From NCBI GenBank assembly GCA_963715895.1, contig OY970284.1:6572001-6636000 (forward strand): DNA of 64,000 bases, written 5' to 3'. The position numbers and the translations under genes are program-made. Within the stretch, counting starts at the first letter, position 1, and each line of letters begins with the position of its first letter. Source of the DNA: JADGNZ01 sp963715895 (GTDB taxonomy: Bacteria; Acidobacteriota; Thermoanaerobaculia; Gp7-AA8). Below are positions 31,858-41,534 of this stretch, in pieces. Below the pieces are notes generated by a model. The model was not told the origin of the DNA. It did not search any database and was given only the letters and a program-made list of their open reading frames with translations.

Positions 31858-33153
31858 ATGTCCAAACGCACCTTCATCCTCATCCTCACGTTGTTCGCCG
31901 CGGCGCAGGCGCATGCGTTCTGCGGCTTTTACGTCGCCAAGGGGGATGCCAAGCTCTTCAACCGCGCCTCGCAGGTCGTCATCGTCCGCGACCAGGACCG
32001 CACGGTCATGACGATGGCCAACGACTTTCAGGGCAGCGTGCGCGACTTCGCCGTGGTCATCCCCGTACCGACGAAGATCGAGCGCGGACAGATCCACGTC
32101 GCCGAGAAAGCGCTCATCGACCACCTCGACGCCTACTCCTCGCCGAGGCTCGTCGAGTACTTCGATCCTGATCCGTGCTCGCCGCCGCCCGTTCCGATGG
32201 AGATGCGCAACGCGGTCGCCGCCGAGTCGATCACCGTCTCGAAGTCGCGCAAACGCGATGACGCTCTCGGCGTCACGATCGAAGCGAAGTACACCGTCGG
32301 CGAGTACGACATCCTCATCCTCTCCGCCACGCAGAGCACCGGCCTGGCAACGTGGCTCACCGAAAACGGCTACACGTTGCCGAAGGGGGCCACGACCGTG
32401 CTGGGGAGCTACATCCGCCAGAACATGCATTTCTTCGTGGCGAAGGTGAACCTCGGCGAGCAGGCCCGGCTCGGATTCAACTACCTGCGTCCGCTGCAAG
32501 TGGCGTACGAATCGCCCAAGTTCATGCTGCCGATCCGGCTCGGCACCGTGAACGCGAACGGCCCGCAGGAGCTGTTCGTCTACGTCATCACCACCAACGG
32601 CCGCGTCGAGACGACGAACTACCGCACCGTGAAGCTGCCGAGCGACGTCGATGTGCCGCTCTTCGTGCGCAATGATTTCGCGCCGTTCTACAAAGCGCTC
32701 TTCTCACAGCAGGTCAAGCGCGAGGAGATGAGCGCCGTCTTCCTCGAGTACGCGTGGGACATGAACTGGTGCGATCCCTGCGCCTCCCAGCCGCTCGCGC
32801 GCGACGAGTTGCGGAAGCTCGGCGTCTTCTGGCTCGACGCCGGCGGCGGCGTCTTCCTCACACGTCTTCACGTCCGCTACGACGGCGCCCACTTCCCCGA
32901 GGATCTCGTCTTTCAGCAGACGGGCGATCAGCGTCAATTCCAGGCGCGCTACGTCCTCCACCATCCCGCGAATCCAGGCCGGTGCGATGCCGCGGCGGTC
33001 TATCGGCAGGAGCTCCGCAAACGGCAGGAGCACGAAGCACAGAACGTGGCCGAGCTGACGGGATGGAACATCGACGACATGCGCCGGAGGATGCACCTCA
33101 ACGCTGCCGTCGTAACCTCGCCCGAGAAGAAGTGGTGGGAAAAGATCTGGTGA
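31858..33153 (+). CDS. Exported DUF2330 protein
   Basis: 431 aa. Signal peptide 1-20 (FILILTLFAAAQAHA). The mature start CGFYVAKGDAKLFNRASQVVIVRD is the hallmark of DUF2330. AVVIPVP, FNYLRPLQVAYESPKFMLPIRLG and YVITTNGRVETTNYR are further family blocks. A strong ribosome binding site (AGGAGG) lies before the ATG. The first mature residue region holds Cys21, so a lipoprotein is possible but the preceding AHAF lacks a clean lipobox. Biochemical role of the family is unknown. It is co-oriented with the NqrB/RnfD-like gene 9 bp upstream. Confidence 0.75.
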   Translation: MSKRTFILILTLFAAAQAHAFCGFYVAKGDAKLFNRASQVVIVRDQDRTVMTMANDFQGSVRDFAVVIPVPTKIERGQIHVAEKALIDHLDAYSSPRLVEYFDPDPCSPPPVPMEMRNAVAAESITVSKSRKRDDALGVTIEAKYTVGEYDILILSATQSTGLATWLTENGYTLPKGATTVLGSYIRQNMHFFVAKVNLGEQARLGFNYLRPLQVAYESPKFMLPIRLGTVNANGPQELFVYVITTNGRVETTNYRTVKLPSDVDVPLFVRNDFAPFYKALFSQQVKREEMSAVFLEYAWDMNWCDPCASQPLARDELRKLGVFWLDAGGGVFLTRLHVRYDGAHFPEDLVFQQTGDQRQFQARYVLHHPANPGRCDAAAVYRQELRKRQEHEAQNVAELTGWNIDDMRRRMHLNAAVVTSPEKKWWEKIW

Positions 33154-33222
33154 TGTTCACCATTCGCTGACGAACCGAAGGCGAGGGGGTGCGTACATTG
33201 ACGCATTCGAAAGGAGCGGACA

Positions 33223-34350
33223 ATGAAACACTTCCTCGCAGCCGCGGCTGTGGCGCTTACAGCCTTCGGCGCGACAGCCCAGTCAATTACCACCCCTCCC
33301 TCAGGCGGCAACGAACGAGCCGGCGTCACGCAGCAGATCGGTCTCGTCAAAATCTCGATCGAATACAGCAGCCCGCACGTTCACAGCCCGCAGGGGCAGG
33401 ACCGCCGCGGCAAGATCTGGGGCACGCTGGTCCCCTGGGGCATGGCCAACCTCGGCTTCGGTACCTGCAAGGAATGCCCGTGGCGCGTCGGTTCGAACGA
33501 GAACACCGTATTTACCACCTCTCACGACATTCAGGTCAACGGCTCCCCACTCCCGGCAGGCTCGTACGCGCTCTTCGCCATCCCGCAGCAGGACGAGTGG
33601 ACCTGGATCTTCTCGAAGAACCACACGTCCTGGGGCAGCTTCTTCTACGATCCGGCCGAAGACGTGCTCCGGGTAAAGGCCAAACCGGAAAAAGCGGAGT
33701 ATCGCGAAGTCCTGACCTTTGACTTCACCGAGCGGAAGGACGACCATGCCACCGTGGCCATGAAGTGGGAAGAGCTGGCGGTGCCGATCAACATCACCGT
33801 CCCGAATGCGGTCGATCTCTACATCGCCAACATCCGCAACGAACTGCGCACCTCGCCCGGCTTCTCCGATGTCGCCTGGGAACAGGCCGCCCGCTACGCT
33901 CTCGCCAACAAACGTCCTGCCGAGGCGCTGACATGGGCTGAGGCGTCCGTAAGCGGTGCCGGCGGCATCGGCCGGAAGAGCTTCCTCAACCTGATGACGC
34001 TCGCCGACGCCGAGGAAGCGAACGGCAAGACCGCCGAGGCAGCGAAGACACGTGAAGAAGGTCTGAGTCTTCCGAGCGCTACCCCCTTCGACATTCACGG
34101 CTACGCGCGCCAGCTCATGGCCGCGGGCAAGAAGGAGGAAGCGCTCAAAGTGTTCGAACTGAACGCCAAGCGCAATCCGGGAGTGTGGCCGGTCAACTTC
34201 GGCCTGGCCCGCGGCTACTCGGCCGTCGGCCGTTATCCGGAGGCGCTGAAGGCAGCGAAGGCCGCCCTCCCGCAGGCGCCCGACGAAGCAAACCGAAAGA
34301 ACATCGAGGCAGCCATCAAGAAGCTCGAAGCCGGGCAAGACATGAATTAA
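33223..34350 (+). CDS. Exported DUF2911 protein with C-terminal TPRs
   Basis: 375 aa. Signal peptide about 1-19 (FLAAAAVALTAFGATAQ). The DUF2911 domain covers about 25-190: ISIEYSSPHVHSPQGQDR, then IWGTLVPWGMANLGFGTC, NENTVFTTSHDIQVNG and LPAGSYALFAIP, typical family features. Residues about 210-370 are TPR-like (PAEALTWAEAS, KKEEALKVFELNAKRNPGVW, RYPEALKAAKAAL). Exported, function unknown. AAAGGAG precedes the ATG by about 6 bases. A strong terminator follows at 34378. Confidence 0.75.
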   Translation: MKHFLAAAAVALTAFGATAQSITTPPSGGNERAGVTQQIGLVKISIEYSSPHVHSPQGQDRRGKIWGTLVPWGMANLGFGTCKECPWRVGSNENTVFTTSHDIQVNGSPLPAGSYALFAIPQQDEWTWIFSKNHTSWGSFFYDPAEDVLRVKAKPEKAEYREVLTFDFTERKDDHATVAMKWEELAVPINITVPNAVDLYIANIRNELRTSPGFSDVAWEQAARYALANKRPAEALTWAEASVSGAGGIGRKSFLNLMTLADAEEANGKTAEAAKTREEGLSLPSATPFDIHGYARQLMAAGKKEEALKVFELNAKRNPGVWPVNFGLARGYSAVGRYPEALKAAKAALPQAPDEANRKNIEAAIKKLEAGQDMN

Positions 34351-34377
34351 GCAGTCGTCTTACTCATGAATCAACGA

Positions 34378-34407
34378 AGGCCCGCCGTTCCCGGCGGGCC
34401 TTTTTTT
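34378..34407 (+). terminator. Rho-independent terminator
   Basis: A perfect 10-bp stem (AGGCCCGCCG and complement), loop TTCC, then seven T. It lies 27 bases after the DUF2911 gene stop. The remaining spacer to 34522 contains only a GGAGAG ribosome binding site for the next gene. Confidence 0.92.
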
Positions 34408-34522
34408 GGGCAACGCACCCTGTTCTGGGAGAAATAGGCGCGAAAATGGCAATGCGACCGGCGGAGATTGGTAGCAACACTACCTAAATACGTCAACTCA
34501 CGACTTAATTGGAGAGTTCTTC

Positions 34523-37500
34523 ATGCCGAACCGCGGTCGCTTACTCCTGGTCGCCCTCGTCGCTCTCTCTCTTTCCACCGCCCTTCTTGCCCAGACTACC
34601 TACTATTTGAAAGGCGACCCTGCTGATCAGGCCAACAAAGTGGTTAATGACACGGCCAGCGGCACGATCGGCACCGCAACCTTCGACACCGCCCCGCCAA
34701 CCGGCACGGTTCCGGTCGCGCAGACCGGCAGCCCCCTCACGAACGAGGACTTTGTCGGCAACCCGCTCGGAATCTACTGGTCGGGTCCGTTCTCCGGCTC
34801 CGTCTCGGGCGTTCTCGACCTGAAGTTGTACTGGTCGACGCAGAATCCCGAGACGATTGCGCTCGGCGGCGCTATTTCGGTAAGCGTCTTCGCCGATCCC
34901 GATTACACCGCCGACCGGGCACAACCGCAGCGCCTGATCGGACGCGCCATCGTCCCGCTGACCGGCATCAGCGCGGCGCCGGGATTGATCGAGAGTGTCG
35001 TCCCCGTCAGCGGCACGGTCAACAGCACGCTCCTGATCCAGATCGTTCCCCAGTTCTCTGACTCCGGCAACGGCATCACCGCCTTCTACAACTCGACGAC
35101 CACTCCCTCCACGTTCTCGTTCCACAGCGCGCCGCAACGCGTTCCGTTCCCCGCGGCCACACCAGCCAGCGGACTGCCGCCACGATTCAGCCTCTTCACT
35201 CCGTCGGCCGCGCAACTTGCGAGCGGCCTCGGCATCGACGCCGGCGAACCCTCCATCGGCGCAAACTGGGTGACCGGCAACGTTCTCTTCCAGTCATTCG
35301 TGACGACGTTCCGGGTCTCCTTCGACGACTCCTGTCCCACGAATCCCACCTCGACTTGGACGCCCAAGCAATCGCAGATCACCGGAAACGAGAGCTTCGA
35401 TCCGATTCTCTGGACCGACTCGAAAGTCGGGAGGACCATCGTTTCGCAGCTCGTCTTCGCCAGCACCGAGAGTCTCTCGGCCATCACCGACAACGACGGC
35501 GATCTCTGGCTGCCGTCACACGGCGCCGGCATCGCCTCGGGCATCGATCACCAGACCGTCGGCGGCGGCCCGTTCCATCAGCCGCTCCTTGCCGGTGCGT
35601 TCTATCCCAACGCCGTCTATTACTGCGCGCAGGACATCGCGTTGGCGAACTGCGCGGTCTCGCTGGATGGCGGGCTGACCTACGGTCCCGCCGTTCCGAT
35701 CTATCTCAGTCAGCAATGCGGCGGTCTGCACGGCCACGTCAAGGTCGGCGCCGACGGCGCCGCGTACATCCCGAACAAGGATTGCGGCGGCCAGCAGGCG
35801 GTCGTCGTCTCCGAAGACAACGGCGTGACGTGGAACGTTCGTGCGGTTCCGAACAGCATGGCCGGAAACAGCGATCCGTCTGTCGGCGTCTCAAAGAACG
35901 GCCGCGTCTACTTCGGCTTCGCCGATAACGACAACCATCCCGTCATCGCCATTTCGGACGATCACGGCCAGAGCTGGCACGACGTGAAAGACGTCGGCGC
36001 CGCGGCCGGAATCAACAACACGGTCTTCTCCGAAGTCGTGTCGGGCGACGACAACCGCGCCGCGTTCGCCTTCCTCGGCACGAAGTCGATCGGCAGCCTC
36101 GACGCGCGCACCTTCCCGGGCGTCTGGAACATGTACGTCGCCGCGACCTATGACGGCGGCTCGACCTGGCATCTCGTCAACGCCACTCCGAATGACCCGG
36201 TGCAGCGCGGGCCGGTCTGGCTGAAGGGGGGCGCCGAGATCTCGCGCAACCTTCTCGACTTCAACGACATGACCATCGATAAACAGGGGAGGATGCTCAT
36301 CGCCTTCGCCGACGGCTGCGTCGATGCCTGCGTCCAGGCGCCCGACGCGGCACGCGGCAACTCGTATTCGGAGGTGGCGTCGATCCTGCGGCAGACCGGC
36401 GGACGCCGGATGTTCGCAGAGTTCGATCCCGCCGAGCCGACCGCCCCCTCGGCGCCGGCGCTCACGGTCACGCGCAATGGCGCACTGGCCAGGCTGACGT
36501 GGTCGGAAGGCAACGATGGCGGCTCGCCGATCACGGAGTACTCGGTCCTCCGCGATGGCGCCGCCATCACCAGCACGACATCAACTTCCTACACCGACCC
36601 GACGGCCGATCCGTCGCGAACCTACAGCTATTCGATCGTGGCCACGAATGCCGCCGGCTCCTCGTGCGGCAGCAACGCGGTCAGCGCGGCAGGCAACGGC
36701 AGCTCCTGCACGCTTCCCGGAGTCACGATGATGACTGACCCGACCGGTGACAGCACAGCCGCCGCGAACGCGGCGCTCGACATCCAGTCGGTATCGATCG
36801 CCGAGCCGTACTACACCGACGGCTCGCAGAAGCTCGTCTTCACGATGAAGGTGGCGTCGCTGGCAAGCGTTCCCGCGGGCGCGGAGTGGCGCATTCTCTG
36901 GAACTTCCCGACCACGGTCACCGGCTCGTACTACGTTGAAATGAACACCGATCCGAGCGGTGTCGTCGCCTTCCAGTACGGCACGATTGATCTGACCAGC
37001 GCCGTTGTCACCGCCGTCGGCCAGCCCCATCTGCTGGGCGTGTGCGATGCGGAATCGACCTACCTGCCTGACGGCACGATCCGCCTCGTTCTCTCTACAT
37101 CGAAGATCGGCAACGCCGCCGCCGGCGACGTCATCGGCGGCCTGCTGGCACGCACGTTCGTCACGACCGGCAGCGTCGTCACGTCGAGCCGCACCGCGGT
37201 CGACACCGCCGCGACGTCCGGCACGTACCTCATGGTCGGCAACAACTTCTGCGCGCCACCGGCCGTTACGACGATCGAAGACGACGACTCGCGCATCGCC
37301 TACTCCAACGGCTGGCATCTGCTACAGGATGGCAACGCCAGCGCCGGACACTTCCGGTTCGCCAGCGGGAAGCCGAAAGCGAGCCTTGCCTTCACCGTGC
37401 CGTCGAATCAATTCGGTTCGATCACCTACAACTACGCGAAGAGCACGAAGGGGGGGACGGCGGAGATCTTCCTCGACGGCGTATCGCAGGGAACGATCAG

Positions 37501-37978
37501 TTTCGTCGGACCTGTCGGTACGGCGCAGAACCCGCAATTTGTCTTCAGCCAGAGATACGGCCCGCTGCAGTCCGGGCCGCACACGCTCGAAATCCGCGGC
37601 AACGGCGTCACCTATCTCGACAGCTTCTCGCTGGAGAACTCGTCCTCCAACGCCACGCCGGCCAGCGGTCCCGGCACGACGTCGACGAATACCTCGACCG
37701 CCGGCCCCGCGCAGGAGCTCGTATCGCAGATCACCCTGCCGGATAACGCGCAAGGAATCTCCATCGTGGCCTTGGCGCCGGTGGGGATACCGGTTCGCCT
37801 CGCTCTGATCGATGCCACCGGCCTCTCGCTGACGACGGCCGACACATCTTCAACCACCGGCATCGCGGTCATCAATCAGACGCTGACCCACGGCGGCGTC
37901 TATCTCGTGAAAACGATCAACCTCAGCGTGGGACCGGTCAGCGTCTGGACCGCCACCACCCCCTACCTGGCTCGATGA
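34523..37978 (+). CDS. Large secreted Asp-box (sialidase-like) and FN3 protein
   Basis: 1151 aa. Signal peptide 1-24 (LLLVALVALSLSTALLAQ). An N-terminal beta-sandwich covers about 30-200. A sialidase/BNR-type beta-propeller region (about 230-620) has several Asp-box-like repeats: SEDNGVTWNV, SDDHGQSWHD and YDGGSTWHLV. A fibronectin type III domain lies at about 640-725 (SAPALTVTRNGALARLTW, ITEYSVLRDG, SYSIVATNAAG). Two further beta-rich domains finish the protein. No catalytic sialidase Arg triad is evident, so it may bind rather than cleave. GGAGAG lies before the ATG. The 181-aa gene downstream overlaps by 4 bp. Confidence 0.7.
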   Translation: MPNRGRLLLVALVALSLSTALLAQTTYYLKGDPADQANKVVNDTASGTIGTATFDTAPPTGTVPVAQTGSPLTNEDFVGNPLGIYWSGPFSGSVSGVLDLKLYWSTQNPETIALGGAISVSVFADPDYTADRAQPQRLIGRAIVPLTGISAAPGLIESVVPVSGTVNSTLLIQIVPQFSDSGNGITAFYNSTTTPSTFSFHSAPQRVPFPAATPASGLPPRFSLFTPSAAQLASGLGIDAGEPSIGANWVTGNVLFQSFVTTFRVSFDDSCPTNPTSTWTPKQSQITGNESFDPILWTDSKVGRTIVSQLVFASTESLSAITDNDGDLWLPSHGAGIASGIDHQTVGGGPFHQPLLAGAFYPNAVYYCAQDIALANCAVSLDGGLTYGPAVPIYLSQQCGGLHGHVKVGADGAAYIPNKDCGGQQAVVVSEDNGVTWNVRAVPNSMAGNSDPSVGVSKNGRVYFGFADNDNHPVIAISDDHGQSWHDVKDVGAAAGINNTVFSEVVSGDDNRAAFAFLGTKSIGSLDARTFPGVWNMYVAATYDGGSTWHLVNATPNDPVQRGPVWLKGGAEISRNLLDFNDMTIDKQGRMLIAFADGCVDACVQAPDAARGNSYSEVASILRQTGGRRMFAEFDPAEPTAPSAPALTVTRNGALARLTWSEGNDGGSPITEYSVLRDGAAITSTTSTSYTDPTADPSRTYSYSIVATNAAGSSCGSNAVSAAGNGSSCTLPGVTMMTDPTGDSTAAANAALDIQSVSIAEPYYTDGSQKLVFTMKVASLASVPAGAEWRILWNFPTTVTGSYYVEMNTDPSGVVAFQYGTIDLTSAVVTAVGQPHLLGVCDAESTYLPDGTIRLVLSTSKIGNAAAGDVIGGLLARTFVTTGSVVTSSRTAVDTAATSGTYLMVGNNFCAPPAVTTIEDDDSRIAYSNGWHLLQDGNASAGHFRFASGKPKASLAFTVPSNQFGSITYNYAKSTKGGTAEIFLDGVSQGTISFVGPVGTAQNPQFVFSQRYGPLQSGPHTLEIRGNGVTYLDSFSLENSSSNATPASGPGTTSTNTSTAGPAQELVSQITLPDNAQGISIVALAPVGIPVRLALIDATGLSLTTADTSSTTGIAVINQTLTHGGVYLVKTINLSVGPVSVWTATTPYLAR

Positions 37979-38520
37979 CCAGCATGTTGACGGCATTCCT
38001 GTTTCTGCTCGGAACCGCGGCGACCTCGCCGCGGTTCCCCAACGCCTGCCAGCTCCTCACGCCGCGCGACATCGCGCGCGTGCAGGGTGAGACGCTCAAG
38101 TCGGTCAAGCTGACCGAGTCAAACGAGAACGGCCTGCGTGTGTCGCAATGCTTCTACGCGCTCCCTTCGTTCACCAACTCGATCAGCCTCGACGTCATGC
38201 GCGGCCAGACCGCCGCGTTCTGGCGCCTCCACTTCGCCAACGCACGCGAAGGAAAGGACGACGACGAGGACCGCGATCGCTCCGTGGCCATGAAGACGGC
38301 TCCGCCGTCACGTGAAGCCGAGGAGGAGCACGAGAGCTCCGCGCGCAAAGTGAGAGGGATCGGTGATGCCGCGGTCTGGAGCGGCAATCGAGTCGCCGGT
38401 GCGCTCTATGTTCTCAAGGGCGAAACCATCGTACGCATCAGCGTTGGCGGCGGCGGCAGCCAGGAGCAGAAGATCGAGCGTTCGAAGAAGCTCGCCGCCC
38501 AGGCTCTCCAAAAGCTTTGA
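37975..38520 (+). CDS. Exported protein of unknown function, coupled to the Asp-box protein
   Basis: 181 aa. Overlaps the preceding stop as ATGA; ATG 37984 is an alternative start. A short hydrophobic N-terminus (LTAFLFLLGTAATS) looks like a signal peptide. The start of the mature part, NACQLLTPRDIARVQGE, resembles the small DUF3558-like lipoprotein pattern of extracytoplasmic proteins. A charged Asp/Glu/Arg-rich segment is in the middle. Translational coupling suggests it serves the large secreted protein. No precise function can be given. Confidence 0.55.
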   Translation: MTSMLTAFLFLLGTAATSPRFPNACQLLTPRDIARVQGETLKSVKLTESNENGLRVSQCFYALPSFTNSISLDVMRGQTAAFWRLHFANAREGKDDDEDRDRSVAMKTAPPSREAEEEHESSARKVRGIGDAAVWSGNRVAGALYVLKGETIVRISVGGGGSQEQKIERSKKLAAQALQKL

Positions 38521-38523
38521 GGA

Positions 38524-39753
38524 TCAGAACGTCGCCGCCACCGAGGATGTGCCGACGACCGCCGCCAGATCGACGCTCGGATCGAAGAGCGCCTCGGTCA
38601 TCGACCGCAGCGCGTCCATCACGAAGACGATGCCCCCCGGCGCGTTGGGGAGGGCCGAGTACATATCGTTATTGCCGACGATGCGATGGAAGTCGATCCC
38701 TGGCGGCAGCTCCGCGCGCAGCCAAACCTCGATCAGGCCGCTCGTCGCCGGATTCCATCCGCCGACACCGTCGATGAACAACACCTTCACGTCATCCTGT
38801 CCGGCGATCGCACGCGCCTCGGCGCCGATCCCGGCCGCGATCATTTTCGCTGTAAGCGGATACTTCAACGCCGCCAGCCGCTCCGGTGCTCCGGCCATCT
38901 GTGCCGCCAGCAGCGCTCGGAAACGATCGAACGTCATCCGCTCCGATGCCTTGAGCCCGAAAAGGTCGAAGCGGTCACGCGCGATGATGCGCACCTTCCC
39001 ATGCTCCACACGCACGCCCGTCGGGGAGTTGAAGTACGGCCGCTCTTCCCCCCTCGGCGTCACCGACAGGAAAAGACCGATGAGCCGGTCCGTGAATTCG
39101 TCGCTCGCGCCATGCTCCTTGGCCGCGAGGTCCTCCTCGATCATTTCCCGATCGGCGGCAAACCAGAGATGCGACGCATTCGGAGGCCGCGAGACGACAG
39201 CGAGGTCGATGGCCTCGAAATCCCCGCCGAGGAGCGTGCGTAAGGCGAAACGGGCCACGGCCAGATCGAGATCGAGATACGGACGGCCCATGTTCTCCGC
39301 GACCAGACGCCGGTAATCGCCGAGGCGCTCGTTCGCGAAGAGCGGATGGTCGAACGCGTGCAGAGCATCGTCGTTCGTCCCGAGCACGCGGGCCAGCAGC
39401 GGCGAGAACGGCAGACGGTCTTCGATGACGATGCCACTGTCGTTGTCCGCGTCGAACAGGATCGGAATCGACGTCTCGCGCAACTCCCGCACGAGTGCAT
39501 AGCGCGACGCGCTCGCTTCGCCGATACCGATGGCAATGCGCGAACGAAGAGCGTCGTGATCCTTGCGATGGCAAAGCACCGAATACTCTTCGATCGACTG
39601 CCCCGGATCCATGATGAGCCGGATCCGCGTGTCGACTCCGCGCCGCACTAACTCCCGCGCCAGCCAGGCCGCCTGCACCAGATTCACACACGAATCCTCA
39701 CGACAATGCATCGACTGCCCGCGCGCTTCAACCAGAAGGATGGCGGTCGTCAT
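38524..39753 (-). CDS. Unrecognised 409-aa protein in an ATP-grasp operon
   Basis: 409 aa from ATG 39753, which overlaps the stop of the cupin gene as ATGA. No signal peptide or membrane segment. I do not recognise a family. The N-terminus (AILLVEARGQSMHCREDSC) contains two Cys and a His close together and is followed by Rossmann-like alternation (LARELVRRGVDTRIRLIMD). A C-terminal segment KVLFIDGVGGWNPATSGLIEVWL suggests a nucleotide- or phosphate-binding loop. It is the last gene of a unit with an ATP-grasp ligase and a thiol-dioxygenase-like cupin, so an enzyme of the same small-molecule pathway is inferred. It faces the gene ending at 38520 with a 3-bp gap. Confidence 0.55.
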   Translation of the reverse strand: MTTAILLVEARGQSMHCREDSCVNLVQAAWLARELVRRGVDTRIRLIMDPGQSIEEYSVLCHRKDHDALRSRIAIGIGEASASRYALVRELRETSIPILFDADNDSGIVIEDRLPFSPLLARVLGTNDDALHAFDHPLFANERLGDYRRLVAENMGRPYLDLDLAVARFALRTLLGGDFEAIDLAVVSRPPNASHLWFAADREMIEEDLAAKEHGASDEFTDRLIGLFLSVTPRGEERPYFNSPTGVRVEHGKVRIIARDRFDLFGLKASERMTFDRFRALLAAQMAGAPERLAALKYPLTAKMIAAGIGAEARAIAGQDDVKVLFIDGVGGWNPATSGLIEVWLRAELPPGIDFHRIVGNNDMYSALPNAPGGIVFVMDALRSMTEALFDPSVDLAAVVGTSSVAATF

Positions 39754-40319
39754 CGTCGCGCCTCTTCCCACGTAACGACGCGAAACCGGACAGTCGTTGC
39801 CGTGTCACCGCCAACCTGTTTGTAATAGGTACAAGGCCGCGCCACGTCGTCGTAATACGGCGCAAACAGATCGAGAAACACGGTTCCCTCGAGCGCCGTG
39901 ATCGTATGAAGAGTCCCGGGAGACTTGCGTAACACCAGCGCGCCATCGTCCTCACCGAGAATCAGTTCGCCACACGCGCGGGCATGCAATGCCGCCGCAT
40001 CCACCCACTCATACGTGCGAACACGCACCCGCCCGCGCAATACCTTCGAGATCACGTCCATCCTCGGATGGTCATGCAGCGGAATCGTCTCTCCTTCCGC
40101 GAGCGCAAAGACGCTGGCGTGGAACGAGGGATCGGTCATGAAGACTTCTTCGCGGGATCCGTGATCGGCTTCCGGAAGTGCCAGCAGGCGGACCAGCTCA
40201 TCGGCATCGCAACGCAGTCCGCGCGTCGATTCCGCCAGGGAAGCCACCACCTTGTCGCTCCAGCCGTCGCGTGCTGCTGTCTCTGCCTCGGCGACGATGC
40301 GCCGCATTTCCGGGGTCAT
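39750..40319 (-). CDS. PCO/ADO-type thiol dioxygenase (cupin)
   Basis: 189 aa. The cupin core matches the plant cysteine oxidase / 2-aminoethanethiol dioxygenase family. IPLHDHPRMDVISKVLRGRVRVRTYEW supplies two of the three iron-binding His (HDH), and GTLHTI the third. LFAPYYDDVARPCTYYK is the family C-terminal motif. These non-haem iron enzymes add O2 to a thiol to give a sulfinic acid, acting on N-terminal Cys peptides, cysteamine or small thiols. Bacterial members are mostly uncharacterised. It overlaps the following 409-aa gene by 4 bp and follows the ATP-grasp gene by 27 bp. Confidence 0.78.
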   Translation of the reverse strand: MTPEMRRIVAEAETAARDGWSDKVVASLAESTRGLRCDADELVRLLALPEADHGSREEVFMTDPSFHASVFALAEGETIPLHDHPRMDVISKVLRGRVRVRTYEWVDAAALHARACGELILGEDDGALVLRKSPGTLHTITALEGTVFLDLFAPYYDDVARPCTYYKQVGGDTATTVRFRVVTWEEARR

Positions 40320-40346
40320 GGTTTCCGATGGACTGATAGGCGTATG

Positions 40347-41534
40347 TTACTTCGTTTTGAGCAACTTCCGACGCATCGACTCGGCGCGCTGATGGATCTC
40401 GCCGTACGAATCGCCCACGATCTCGAACTGCCCGAGGACGACTCCGAATTCCGACAGCGGCCTGACGGGCTCCTCGGCGCGCCGAAATGCCGAGAACGCC
40501 AGCATCGTCGCCGCGGCGTCGTAGTCGAGCAGATTGCCGGCCAGATCATCATCGAACGTGATGACGTTGAACTGCCCCGCCACATGCCCGCCCGCGCGCG
40601 GCAACGCACGCGGTGCGCGTCCGGAGGCGACGTCCGCAACCGCCGCGAAGATGTCCGCGCCGAGGGCCAGATCGTAGATCCCCCCGAAACAGGCCGCGGA
40701 ACGGCCATTGACCTCGGTCAGCCGCACGCCGTCGCCGGTCAGCCAGAACTCGATGTTGAAGAACCCGCCGTCGAACCCAAACGAACGAATCGTCTCGATC
40801 GTCTTGTCCCGCAGAATCTCCGCCGTCTCGTTATCGACGCGAGACGGCGTCGAGAAATTGTCGATGACCCGCGTGCCGGCGAACGTGTTCGTATCGGTCA
40901 TCGCCCAGATTTCGATATCTCCATCCAACGACCACCCTTCCACCGTCACCTGCCGCCCCTCGACAAACTCCTCGACCAGCATCATGTCCGTCGTCGCCAA
41001 CGGGTACTTCGCAAGATCGACCGCACGCGCAAACAACGGGTAGTACTGCCGCGTCCAGGCCGGCAACTCCCGCCGCGCCAGCTCCATCGCAGCGACAGTT
41101 TCGTTGTCCGAGGTGACCTTGAACCCGAGGAGCCCCAGCTTCAGCCACGGAGCCTTCAAATACGCCGGATACGTCAGTGCCGGCAACGGCTGATCGAACA
41201 ACAGCGGCTGACATCGAATCGGATCGACCTCAGCACGCCGCCCGTACAGCTTATGCAGACAAAGAAACACCGCCTCCGGCGACGGCCCCGGCAACCCCGC
41301 TTCCTTTGCCAGCACCGCCGCAATCAGATCGCCGACGTCGTGGGTGGAAACGACAGCGCGGATCTTCTCGCTCTTGATCACCTCACGGCAGTTCTCGAGA
41401 TACCTGATCGGATCAAAGGCCGGCGACGCCTCCCAGTGGCTGATGCCGGCGTCAACGAAGTGGAAGCGATGGTCGTCGACACGGGCGAAGGCCCAGCGGT
41501 CGTAGGGGTCGGGGCAGATTACGAGGATGTCCAT
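40347..41534 (-). CDS. ATP-grasp carboxylate-amine ligase-like protein
   Basis: 395 aa, cytoplasmic. The pattern is ATP-grasp: an N-terminal preATP-grasp region (DILVICPDPYDRWAF), a lid and hinge part around AYLKAPWLK and LVEEFVEGRQVTVEGWS (Glu-rich hinge and ATP contact), and the metal-site segment FFNIEFWLTGDGVRLTEVNGR (Glu and Asn ligands near 270-285). Members join a carboxylate to an amine or thiol through an acyl-phosphate. Substrates cannot be told. It leads a three-gene unit with a thiol dioxygenase and an unknown protein. Its 5' end overlaps the stop of a small exported-protein gene by 16 bp. Confidence 0.78.
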   Translation of the reverse strand: MDILVICPDPYDRWAFARVDDHRFHFVDAGISHWEASPAFDPIRYLENCREVIKSEKIRAVVSTHDVGDLIAAVLAKEAGLPGPSPEAVFLCLHKLYGRRAEVDPIRCQPLLFDQPLPALTYPAYLKAPWLKLGLLGFKVTSDNETVAAMELARRELPAWTRQYYPLFARAVDLAKYPLATTDMMLVEEFVEGRQVTVEGWSLDGDIEIWAMTDTNTFAGTRVIDNFSTPSRVDNETAEILRDKTIETIRSFGFDGGFFNIEFWLTGDGVRLTEVNGRSAACFGGIYDLALGADIFAAVADVASGRAPRALPRAGGHVAGQFNVITFDDDLAGNLLDYDAAATMLAFSAFRRAEEPVRPLSEFGVVLGQFEIVGDSYGEIHQRAESMRRKLLKTK

